DNA of 59,748 bases from the NCBI GenBank assembly GCA_017695115.1, contig JADILV010000031.1, positions 1 to 59,748 on the forward strand, read 5' to 3'. The position numbers were made by a program, and so were the translations under genes. The notes under the pieces were generated by a model. That model was not told where the DNA came from. It saw only the letters and a program-made list of their open reading frames with translations, and ran no database searches. This document shows positions 1-7,371 of this stretch, piece after piece. The stretch is from Candidatus Cryptobacteroides avicola (GTDB lineage: Bacteria > Bacteroidota > Bacteroidia > Bacteroidales > UBA932). Position 1 is the stretch's first letter; each line of letters opens with the position of its first letter.

Positions 1-113
1 CAACATTGGTTTTCTTAATATCTGATTTTATGGCATTTAGGCCATTATAAACCATATAAAAACCGTTGAAATATATACCAAAGAAGTGGTAATTGATGAT
101 TTTTGGCAAGGTA
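1..113. other. AT-rich non-coding end of the cas operon, likely next to the CRISPR array
   Basis: There is no gene between the window edge and the cas2 stop codon. The stretch is AT-rich and I see no internal direct repeat in it, so no complete repeat-spacer unit lies here. The first four bases, CAAC, are what a repeat complementary to the tracrRNA would show at its edge on this strand, but four bases prove nothing. In type II-C loci the array usually follows cas2, which would put it immediately left of base 1. Confidence 0.4.
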
Positions 114-452
114 CTAAAAAAGTTCCAATTGTTGAGGCACTGACAGTTTGTTTTTTTCCACTTTCCCATAAAAGTTCTTTATGTCACTGAACTGCTTGTC
201 AGTTACAGATAAAATGCTTACCATTCCTGTTGCCGGGACGGCAAGTTGCACCCGCTTGATATGCACATTCATATTTTCCTTTGATGGGCAATGTCTGACA
301 TATACTGAGAATTGCATCATTGAAAAGCCGTCTTTTTCGAGTGACTTTCTGAATTGAGTTGCAACCTTCCTTTCTTTTTTAGTCATGACAGGCAAATCAA
401 AAAACACAAAAAGCCACATAACATGATATGCATTTATACGATTCTCAGACAT
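114..452 (-). CDS. cas2: CRISPR-associated endoribonuclease Cas2
   Basis: Small Cas2 protein (112 aa) that forms the structural core of the Cas1-Cas2 spacer-integration complex. The N-terminal beta strand followed by the conserved aspartate (WLFVFFDLPV, about residues 13-22) and the adjacent basic helix (TKKERKVATQFRK) are characteristic, as is the QFSVYVRHC strand near residue 47. Length is normal for a type II Cas2 (about 90-115 aa). It is the last gene of the cas9-cas1-cas2 operon and its start overlaps the cas1 stop by one base, indicating translational coupling. With cas9 and cas1 and no cas4 or csn2, it identifies a subtype II-C module. Confidence 0.96.
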   Translation of the reverse strand: MSENRINAYHVMWLFVFFDLPVMTKKERKVATQFRKSLEKDGFSMMQFSVYVRHCPSKENMNVHIKRVQLAVPATGMVSILSVTDKQFSDIKNFYGKVEKNKLSVPQQLELF

Positions 453-1339
453 TATTTCAATAATGGATATATTATTTTTTTCTGCAGACCGTTATAACAC
501 TTGGCAAGCGAGGCTGTTGTTATGGAGAGTCCGATATCCAGAGGCCTGGTAACATTCTCAAAAAATGTGTCAGTATACAATAGTTTCAATATCTCCGACT
601 TGGAATACTTATTCAGACTATTCTCTCCGTTCGCATACAGGTGGAATACAATCTCGTCCACAAACGGCCTGTACGGTTCCATTACATCATCTGCCAACGG
701 AAATGCATTGTATCTGTTTCTGTGGAATATTCCTATAGCCGGCAACAGTCCAGATCCCGTCAGAGACCTTGCCACAGCAGCACGAAGTACCGTATAGCCA
801 TAGTTCAACATTTCATTTGGAGATGGACCGGTCCTGAAGCGCATGAATTTTTCATCGAAAAGTTCATTCCAATATATCTTTGCCGCGACTCCTTCCCTAT
901 TGTCAGAATCTCCGCTCTTCACATTTTGATAATATGGTTTTAAAGAGTCTCCATCTTTGTCGAGCTTACGCAGCAAAGCTGCCTGATTCCTGATTTTCGC
1001 CTCTACAATCTGTTTCCATAAATTCTTCTTCAAAGGCTCGGCCGCAGACAACTGGGCTCTGAAACTCTCTCCTTGTGTCGAGTTGGAATCCAGATTCATG
1101 AACATGGCATTAGGCATGAACTTATCCGAGCACAGGATAACGGCAGCATTATTGTCTGCCAACGCATTTAATAGCGGCATTGTAATGCTTATCTCCTGAT
1201 TCTCCAGAATAACAAAACCGATATCCTCAACCGGAACGCTTGTGCAGGATCCGGACTCGTCCTTTGCCTTAATAATCATCTGCTGATTTTTCAGGCTCAG
1301 GTGATATGGTTTGGTGAATGCCAGTGTCCTTTTCAGCAT
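452..1339 (-). CDS. cas1: Type II CRISPR integrase Cas1
   Basis: Metal-dependent integrase (295 aa) that inserts new spacers together with Cas2. The expected catalytic residues are visible: Glu149 in the REGVAAKIYW motif, His206 in GIFHRNRYNAF, and an acidic pair near residues 217-221 (DDVMEPYRP). The N-terminal beta-sandwich (about 1-100) precedes the helical catalytic domain. Length is typical for type II Cas1 (about 290-305 aa). It starts 3 bases after the cas9 stop and overlaps cas2 by 1 base, so the three genes are one transcript. Nothing suggests inactivation, so the locus should be capable of adaptation. Confidence 0.97.
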   Translation of the reverse strand: MLKRTLAFTKPYHLSLKNQQMIIKAKDESGSCTSVPVEDIGFVILENQEISITMPLLNALADNNAAVILCSDKFMPNAMFMNLDSNSTQGESFRAQLSAAEPLKKNLWKQIVEAKIRNQAALLRKLDKDGDSLKPYYQNVKSGDSDNREGVAAKIYWNELFDEKFMRFRTGPSPNEMLNYGYTVLRAAVARSLTGSGLLPAIGIFHRNRYNAFPLADDVMEPYRPFVDEIVFHLYANGENSLNKYSKSEILKLLYTDTFFENVTRPLDIGLSITTASLAKCYNGLQKKIIYPLLK

Positions 1340-1342
1340 AAT

Positions 1343-4300
1343 CTAATGTTTGAATTTCACATGTCCGTCCAATGATATTTCGAAATCCTGACCTTCAACG
1401 TACGCTTTTATTTGAGTATGCAAAACTTTTATCACAGGCCGATAATCCTCGCCTATCTTCCAGACTCCGTTCTTTGCTTTTATATCAGATGATTTTCTCG
1501 CTTCTAAATGATGTCTGCACAATATTGCCGCATATGGATACGATTCACTGCCTGAGGTTAGACCGATAACCTTATACAATCTCTTTGACAACTCCTCGTC
1601 AGTGCACTCATACAGCTCCTTCGGAGACTTCTCATAGAAGAGAATCATCGTACCTATTTTGAGAATGCATTTCAGAGGCAAGTCATTATCATCAGAGAGC
1701 CGCACAATATCATCCCTGTGGGTTTTGCCGTTATAAAATTTAGCTGCATCAAGATTATTTACAACAGAATATGAACGTACAGCCTTTCCACGGTCATTGG
1801 TACCTTCATAAATTGCCATGCAGTAATTCGAATCATTCATTACATTAAGATACCTCTTATATTCCTGCTGCGATTTATCGCGATGCGGTTTAAGTCGTAT
1901 CGGTTTGTCTTTAATATAAATCCTGACCTTTTTTATCGGAATACGCAGCGCCTCGTTCATCCAGATTCCTTCTGCTACGGCGTTTTTGAAACCTTTCAGT
2001 CTGACAGCTTCCTTGATTTTTTCCTTTACTGCATCATCCACAATCTTATCTATGTCATCCGGCCCCAAGGAACCAAGGGATTTTCTAATCACATACCTGA
2101 TTTCATCATTTTTCTTTATAGCTCCATAGAAAAAAGCTTCATGAAGAGCGCATCTGGCAGAATCACCCTGTATATAAATTGGCTTCCCTTCATCATTATA
2201 CTGGATTTTGCCTTTTTTCCTGAATTTCTTTTTCGTATGCTTTGACTGGTTCGATGCTGTATAATGCGGTACCAATATCGAATCCGTCACGGATTTGACA
2301 TCTTCGGTAAATGTCGGCCAAGGTTTCGGGAAACTCGGTTTCGCTCCTTTTGAGAACCTGAACAATTCTTCGGCTTTCCGAAACCTGGCCCATTCTTCAT
2401 ACTCGCTTCTCCCGATGCAGGCTATCGTTATGGCATCGATACAGTGGTTGGCATAACTGTCCCTTTCCTTCTTTGCATACGCCTCCTGCAACCCCCACAT
2501 TTTACGGAACTCAGCTGTAGTGGCACCTTTTACCGTATACACATTCCTGAATACAGATTTCAGATACAGTCTGGCATATCGCCCGATAATCCCGACATCC
2601 ACACCTTGCCTGTTTGAAAAACCTTCCGGCACTTCCGTCATTGTAAACCTTTTGAATTTGCCTTCAAGGTAGTCCAGTTTCATTTTGAGGTAATGTCTTC
2701 TCTGTATCTTCTTGTCTTTTTCCTCTTTCGTCGAAGAATATGTCTTAGTCCTTTCTATCTGTTTTTTAAGCGACTCTATCTCGTCTTGCCATCCGAATGT
2801 CTCGATTATAGCCATGATTTTGTCATAATCATTCAGATTGGCCGGCAAGGTCGCACGCTTTACCTCTCTGTTGTACCGGCTTTCACACAATGTCAGATTC
2901 ATTTGTGAACTGTCTCCGCCGAGAGACCGGGGAACCGTATGTTCTATGTCATATTTGGGATTGCCTCCGATAAAATCTTCAATTCCTATCTCGTTCCCTG
3001 TATATGGGCATCTATGTTTCTGCTCGTTCCAGAAAATGTATTTCAATATTTCATCGTCTGACGGTTCATACTGCTCCCCGAAATGTTCTTGGATTTTAGA
3101 CCTGGCCTCGTCCCGTTTTTTCTTCTGTTCTCCTTGATATTCTTCTATTGCTTTTCGCATATTGCTGTCGTTCAGACCTCTGGCAAATTCTATCTGGACT
3201 ATCGTATTCTGGTCGATTTTCCTGGACCGCAAAAGTTCGTTCAGCAATTTCCTGAGACGGAAAAGAGACCGCATGGCCATAGGGCTTCTGATGGCGGACA
3301 CTCGCGGTGAACCCAATTTATAGACGCCATTTTCAGGAGACACCTGAGGATACACCTCTATCATGGACGGATGGTAAAGCCTGGACAAATGTCTGGAATC
3401 GACATTCCGGCATCCTCTCAGATAATCCTCTACATAATATTGAATGCTCCGTTTGTTTTCCAGAGGATTCTTTGAATGATCCTCTATAATTATCGATATG
3501 TTTTCCCGGACTTCTTCCAGTTCTTCACTTCCTTTGTCATATCCGGTCACTGCAGGAAGATTTGCCATTATCACAGCTTCATCATATCTGTACCCTGCTC
3601 GGAGATATGGCAGGATTTTGTTGATAGCGCACAAACTCAAGGATGCATAGCCTTGAGGAATGTTTATTTTGCAGAAAACATCAGCTTCAGACTCTGTAAG
3701 ACCAAGATTCCTGATTGCCCAGGAACAAAGCATTTCATCATTGTCAAAGGAAAACAGTACATGCCAGACATCATTGATTATCTGATCCCGTGTCTTACCT
3801 TCAGAACGGACATACCTGTTGCAAAGGTTGTCTTCCCAATCCTCGCCGAGTATTGATTTCAGTCCGGAGGTTACTGGAGACCCTTGCACGGATGCATACA
3901 TCTTGAAATTAAACTTATATGGTTTTTCAGCCTTGTCATTGAAGTCAGAATAGTTTCCTTTCCCTGCTATTGCCCTGGCAATATCTTCAAAACCGAATTG
4001 GCTTTTGCTCTTCCGATAAAACAAATGAAGTATTTTCCTGACTTCACTGTCATTCAACGGACGCTGTTTGCTGTCGGAATAAGTTTTTATCCGGATATTA
4101 TTGACAAATGCCCACATCCTGAACTCCTCGTAACGGGGATGCGAGACCGGACATCTGGATTTGCTTTTTTCTAATGTACATTTCCCGACAAGGCCCTTTT
4201 GAGACTTTAAAGGTCTTTGAAAAAAAATCGCTTTTTCAAGCTGTTCCTTTAAATTGTCATCCAATGCCTGCTTAGAGCAAATAGCATCAAATTCCTTCTT

Positions 4301-4957
4301 GTAATGATCTATCCGTGATGTATATCTGGTACGGATTTTCTGTCCGCTACCATAAATTTTATAGAAGTACTCCCCCAGATATTCACAACCTGCATTTTTA
4401 ATAGCATCGGAAATGTTTTGTATATCATCTTTGACTTTTCCTTCTGTTTCTTTCGTAGATTCTTTTCTGTTGCTGAGAAAGCCCCTTCTTTGGGAGATAT
4501 GGTACAGCGCCCGTCCCAAAGCATAACGGTCAGCACGATTGTTCATATCCAGGACTTCGGTCAAGCACCGGTATCTGTCATAATACGGGTTTTTGCCGCA
4601 AGCATCATCGGTCCTCTGCCATGTCATCAAGTCATCGGAAACAGGATATTCCTTATGCAGTTTCCAGTTGTCAAGATCCTCGTTCGATATATACGGGCAC
4701 ATTCTCTGACCGACCAATATTTTTAGCAATTGGATTTTTCTCAATCGCCGTCTAAAGTAATGCCTTCTCGAAGCTCTCGCGTCCGTCCGTGCCTGCACTG
4801 CAGGTTTTTCACCGCTTTTATCATGGGCTACCCCGTCCTGAAAAATATTCACTCCTTTGTCAAGCAATGTATATGACAAATCATCGTTACGACTGACAAT
4901 AGCCCATCCTATGGAGTTTGTCCCTAAATCCAGACCGATAACTTTTTCCATAAACAA
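1343..4957 (-). CDS. cas9: CRISPR-associated endonuclease Cas9, subtype II-C
   Basis: RNA-guided DNA endonuclease (1204 aa) that needs crRNA and tracrRNA. RuvC-I is at the N-terminus (GLDLGTNSIGWAIV, catalytic Asp10). An arginine-rich bridge helix follows (about 57-75). RuvC-II contains Glu590 (VQIEFARGLN). The HNH domain has a CPYTG knuckle at 650, DIEH with catalytic His673, and Asn687/Asn696. RuvC-III has NHCIDAITIA (His838, Asp841). The remaining 350 residues should hold the wedge and PAM-interacting domain. All catalytic residues are present, so the protein looks active. It is larger than the small Neisseria and Campylobacter enzymes (about 1000-1080 aa) but below many Bacteroidetes ones. 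An in-frame ATG two codons downstream (4951) is an equally plausible start. The absence of csn2 and cas4 supports II-C. Confidence 0.98.
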   Translation of the reverse strand: MFMEKVIGLDLGTNSIGWAIVSRNDDLSYTLLDKGVNIFQDGVAHDKSGEKPAVQARTDARASRRHYFRRRLRKIQLLKILVGQRMCPYISNEDLDNWKLHKEYPVSDDLMTWQRTDDACGKNPYYDRYRCLTEVLDMNNRADRYALGRALYHISQRRGFLSNRKESTKETEGKVKDDIQNISDAIKNAGCEYLGEYFYKIYGSGQKIRTRYTSRIDHYKKEFDAICSKQALDDNLKEQLEKAIFFQRPLKSQKGLVGKCTLEKSKSRCPVSHPRYEEFRMWAFVNNIRIKTYSDSKQRPLNDSEVRKILHLFYRKSKSQFGFEDIARAIAGKGNYSDFNDKAEKPYKFNFKMYASVQGSPVTSGLKSILGEDWEDNLCNRYVRSEGKTRDQIINDVWHVLFSFDNDEMLCSWAIRNLGLTESEADVFCKINIPQGYASLSLCAINKILPYLRAGYRYDEAVIMANLPAVTGYDKGSEELEEVRENISIIIEDHSKNPLENKRSIQYYVEDYLRGCRNVDSRHLSRLYHPSMIEVYPQVSPENGVYKLGSPRVSAIRSPMAMRSLFRLRKLLNELLRSRKIDQNTIVQIEFARGLNDSNMRKAIEEYQGEQKKKRDEARSKIQEHFGEQYEPSDDEILKYIFWNEQKHRCPYTGNEIGIEDFIGGNPKYDIEHTVPRSLGGDSSQMNLTLCESRYNREVKRATLPANLNDYDKIMAIIETFGWQDEIESLKKQIERTKTYSSTKEEKDKKIQRRHYLKMKLDYLEGKFKRFTMTEVPEGFSNRQGVDVGIIGRYARLYLKSVFRNVYTVKGATTAEFRKMWGLQEAYAKKERDSYANHCIDAITIACIGRSEYEEWARFRKAEELFRFSKGAKPSFPKPWPTFTEDVKSVTDSILVPHYTASNQSKHTKKKFRKKGKIQYNDEGKPIYIQGDSARCALHEAFFYGAIKKNDEIRYVIRKSLGSLGPDDIDKIVDDAVKEKIKEAVRLKGFKNAVAEGIWMNEALRIPIKKVRIYIKDKPIRLKPHRDKSQQEYKRYLNVMNDSNYCMAIYEGTNDRGKAVRSYSVVNNLDAAKFYNGKTHRDDIVRLSDDNDLPLKCILKIGTMILFYEKSPKELYECTDEELSKRLYKVIGLTSGSESYPYAAILCRHHLEARKSSDIKAKNGVWKIGEDYRPVIKVLHTQIKAYVEGQDFEISLDGHVKFKH

Positions 4958-4985
4958 TCATGTTTCTGTAAATTTAGGAAAACTA

Positions 4986-5016
4986 TTTGATTATCATATG
5001 GAATAAATTATATTTG
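4986..5016 (+). promoter_or_regulatory. Bacteroidetes-type promoter for the tracrRNA
   Basis: TTTG at 4986-4989, a 19-base spacer, then TATATTTG at 5009-5016. This is an exact match to the Bacteroidetes primary sigma consensus TTTG-N19-TAnnTTTG. Initiation is expected at about 5021-5024, just where the anti-repeat begins. The promoter points away from cas9. Confidence 0.8.
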
Positions 5017-5020
5017 TAGC

Positions 5021-5103
5021 GTAAGTTCTACATCTTACCACAATAAGGCTATATGCCGAAGGATTTTATTCCTATGTCTCCGCGTACTCCGTGGAGACTT
5101 TTT
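5021..5103 (+). ncRNA. tracrRNA of the type II-C system
   Basis: Trans-activating CRISPR RNA that pairs with the repeat of pre-crRNA, allows its processing and anchors Cas9. Three parts are visible in order: an anti-repeat at about 5021-5044 (GTAAGTTCTACATCTTACCA then CAAT); the conserved nexus AATAAGGC followed by a GGC-tatat-GCC hairpin at 5042-5057, as in Neisseria-type tracrRNAs; and a terminator hairpin at 5076-5098 with five T residues. The predicted transcript is about 80 nt, on the strand opposite to cas9 and directly upstream of it, with a consensus promoter at 4986-5016. The anti-repeat is itself an imperfect inverted repeat (GTAAG at 5021-5025, CTTAC at 5034-5038), so free tracrRNA could fold on itself. 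The 5' end is inferred from the promoter. Confidence 0.88.
5076..5103 (+). terminator. Rho-independent terminator of the tracrRNA
   Basis: Stem GTCTCCGCG (5076-5084) pairs with CGTGGAGAC (5090-5098), with one G-T pair and a 5-base loop, and is followed by TTTTT (5099-5103). It defines the 3' end of the tracrRNA. Confidence 0.87.
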
Positions 5104-5175
5104 AATTTTCACTTACGCTGCTGTCATCAGTGATAATATGGACCAAAAGTTTGAAGCAGTTCACAACCATCGTGC

Positions 5176-5806
5176 TTAATTCTCTTTCAGATGGGCAAGC
5201 TCAGACTCTGACAGTCCCGTGGCCTGAAGTATCACATCGTCCGACAGCCCCATCGTCAACATGGTCCGCGCCACTTCGGCTTTCCCGGCAGCAATACCGG
5301 CGGCATGTCCCTTGATTTCGCCCTCGGCAAGACCTGCAGTTTTCCCGGCAGCGAAACCGTTCTCCCGGGCGGTCTCCAGAATGTTCCTATAGTCTCATTC
5401 GGTTATCATATCCTTCTCGTATTGGAGTTTCTTGTCCCTGCTGAACCTCGCTATCTCGCATGCCGCGAACAGACGCTCGAACGCCTGGATCCGGAGTCCT
5501 TCCGGAAGTCCGTGCAACTTCCCGACGTATTTCAGCGCATAGCACCACTTCTCGGTCAGGCCGACACATTCGTCCAGCGGTTTCACGAAGCGGTCCAGCT
5601 CTACAAAGATAAGCGAAAATACTTTCATCAGGTACTTCTCCCGTGTGTTTTTCCCGGAAAGTGTATTCGGATATGTAACGGCCTGCCCATTCCGGTCCGA
5701 CCATCTCGAAAATCCTCTCCCTTCCGAGGATGCCGATGAAGTAAACCGGTTCTATGTCGTAGTCCCCGCCCCGGCGAGATCCCGAATCGTAAACCTTCGC
5801 CTTCAT
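5176..5806 (-). pseudogene. Decayed Rpn-family PD-(D/E)XK nuclease / 'transposase' (PF12784-like)
   Basis: Three collinear minus-strand pieces in different frames rebuild the middle and end of a Rpn-type recombination-promoting nuclease. Piece 1 (about 5806-5640) contains YDIEPVYFIGILGRERIFEM and YISEYTFREKHTGE. Piece 2 (about 5640-5387) contains FSLIFVELDRF and LTEKWCYALKYVGKL. Piece 3 (about 5386-5176) reads NILETARENGFAAGKTAGLA, then a Gly/Ala/Lys-rich tract and a short helical end (MGLSDDVILQATGLSESELA). The Gly-Ala tail followed by the VARTMLTMG...ATGLS ending is typical of the family. At least two frameshifts separate the pieces, and the N-terminal nuclease half, with the catalytic Asp/Glu-Lys residues, is missing. 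The gene is non-functional. Family assignment rests on recalled sequence pattern. Confidence 0.8.
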
Positions 5807-5817
5807 TATGTTTTTAT

Positions 5818-6202
5818 TGTCATCCCGAGCGGAGAGTGCAGACTGAAGACGAAGGATTTACATGGTTCTCCTGGCAGATTTCTCCGCTCCAGATTTCGTA
5901 TTCCGGTCGGAATGCCAACATATAAAGGGTGTTTCCCGGACTTTTTTTTAGTCATTGCACACCTGCAATAGGCATTTCTCTGGACCAAAGTGATTATCAG
6001 GGCATTACATATTATATCCAATTCCAGGTGTAACATTTGTCGATACACCTGCAGTAACGGAGATGCCTCTGAAGGCGGTAGAAAGCCTGTCTGCTACTCC
6101 AGGTATGCCATTCCTCCCTCTTCAGGAATTTAAGTTCACCATCATAAACCTGGAATACATTTGCGGATAATCAGGACTAGACAAATAATTAACAGCATTT
6201 AG
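5818..6202. other. Non-coding stretch with a dispersed-repeat-like segment
   Basis: No convincing gene is present. Bases 5818-5859 begin TGTCATCCCGAGCGGAG and end GACGAAGGATTT, resembling the TGTCATCCCGAGCG...GAAGGAT intergenic repeats found in many genomes, here with an insertion or divergence in the middle. The minus-strand reading frame across it looks like translated repeat, not protein. The remainder to 6202 shows nothing recognisable and may be the decayed 5' flank of the adjoining pseudogene. Confidence 0.35.
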
Positions 6203-6210
6203 TATCTTTG
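6203..6210 (+). promoter_or_regulatory. -7 promoter element for the threonine aldolase gene
   Basis: TATCTTTG matches the Bacteroidetes -7 consensus and lies 27 bases before the ATG at 6238. No clear TTTG is seen 19 bases upstream. It lies upstream of the chosen ATG and shows that the longer TTG-initiated frame at 6208 is not the true start. Confidence 0.65.
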
Positions 6211-6237
6211 CCCGCGCAAAGACTTAAAGAGAGAACT

Positions 6238-7263
6238 ATGCTTCATTTCGATTCAGATTATATGGAAGGCGCACATCCAGCCGTGATGGAACGCCTGCTG
6301 CAGACAAACCATGAAAGTACCCCGGGTTATACCACTGATGCGTATTGCGGAAAAGCGCGTGAGCTCATAAGAAAAGCATGCCGCTGCCCTGAAGCCGAGG
6401 TATATTTCCTTGTCGGAGGAACCCAGACCAACGAAGTGGCGGTCTCCTCGGTACTGAAACCGTATGAGGGCGTAATTTCCGCTGACTCAGGCCATGTAAA
6501 CCAGCATGAAGCGGGGGCAATAGAAGCAACAGGGCACAAAGTCCTCGGGCTTCCGCACAAAGACGGAAAACTGACGGCAGATGCTGTCGGGAAATATATG
6601 GCTGACTTTCTTGCTGATGAAAGTGCGGAGCACATGGTCCGTCCGGGTATGGTGTACATTTCCCATCCGACGGAATTCGGGACACTGTATTCATTGGAGG
6701 AACTCAAAGCACTGTCCGATGTCTGCCATAAATACGGCTTGCCTCTGTACATGGACGGAGCGAGACTCGGTTACGGCCTGGCGGCTCCGGACTCCGACCT
6801 GGGCCTTGAAGACATAGCCTCGTTCTGCGACATGTTCTATATCGGAGGGACGAAAGTAGGGGCGCTTTTCGGAGAAGCCCTGGTTATAACCAGACCGGTG
6901 GCCCTCAAACAGATGATCACTCACATCAAACGCCAGGGAGCCCTGTTGGCAAAGGGCCGGCTGCTTGGTGTGCAGTTCTCTACCCTTTTTACCGACGGAC
7001 TGTACATGAAGATTTCCCGTCACGCCATCCGTATGGCCGGACTCCTGACAGATGCACTGAAGTCACGTGGATACGAATTCTTCGCTCCTCCTCAGACCAA
7101 CCAGATCTTCATTGTACTTGACAATGACACTCTGGCCAGGCTGAAACGGCATGCTACATTCAGCGTCTGGCAGAAACTTGATGCCAACCGCACCTCAGTA
7201 CGCTTTGTGACCAGCTGGGCAACCGAAGAAGGAGATGTCAATGCCCTGATCTCCCTGCTGTAG
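6238..7263 (+). CDS. ltaE: Low-specificity L-threonine aldolase
   Basis: PLP enzyme of fold type I (341 aa) that cleaves L-threonine or L-allo-threonine to glycine and acetaldehyde in the cytoplasm. The beta-eliminating-lyase/threonine-aldolase pattern is clear: an N-terminal FDSDYMEGAHPAVMERL, LVGGTQTNEVAVSS contacting the cofactor, ISHPTEFGTLYSLEEL, the LYMDGARLGYGL aspartate, and the lysine of YIGGTKVGALFGEA that should form the internal aldimine. The start is placed at 6238, after the -7 element TATCTTTG at 6203. The gene stands alone, with the MFS gene following after about 110 bases that include that gene's own weak -7 sequence. Confidence 0.9.
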   Translation: MLHFDSDYMEGAHPAVMERLLQTNHESTPGYTTDAYCGKARELIRKACRCPEAEVYFLVGGTQTNEVAVSSVLKPYEGVISADSGHVNQHEAGAIEATGHKVLGLPHKDGKLTADAVGKYMADFLADESAEHMVRPGMVYISHPTEFGTLYSLEELKALSDVCHKYGLPLYMDGARLGYGLAAPDSDLGLEDIASFCDMFYIGGTKVGALFGEALVITRPVALKQMITHIKRQGALLAKGRLLGVQFSTLFTDGLYMKISRHAIRMAGLLTDALKSRGYEFFAPPQTNQIFIVLDNDTLARLKRHATFSVWQKLDANRTSVRFVTSWATEEGDVNALISLL

Positions 7264-7371
7264 GTTTTCCCCAGGCATCCGGACATACCGGAACTTATTT
7301 AACGTGAATTTCCACTTTTCGCAGTTTATTTATATTTTCGCCGCGCAAAAAAAAGATTTCGGCAAAATCAC

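Noticed and set aside
1..113. A complete CRISPR repeat inside the window edge
   Set aside because: No stretch matches the reverse complement of the anti-repeat beyond four bases, and no internal repetition is present.
501..943. Plus-strand open frames inside cas1
   Set aside because: They run antisense to a well-supported cas1 gene, overlap each other in different frames and show no family motif.
4309..4536. 75-codon frame on the minus strand inside cas9
   Set aside because: Out-of-frame shadow of the Cas9 REC region; the main frame is unbroken there.
1343..5103. Novel CRISPR subtype
   Set aside because: Gene content, Cas9 domain order and tracrRNA architecture fit subtype II-C; only details (tracrRNA position and promoter) deserve a second look.
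5305..5971. Plus-strand open frames over the Rpn relic region
   Set aside because: The minus strand carries recognisable Rpn-family text across the same bases; the plus frames have no motifs and unusual composition.
5806..6048. Minus-strand 80-codon frame
   Set aside because: Its C-terminal part is a translation of the dispersed-repeat-like segment and there is no plausible ribosome site or family match.
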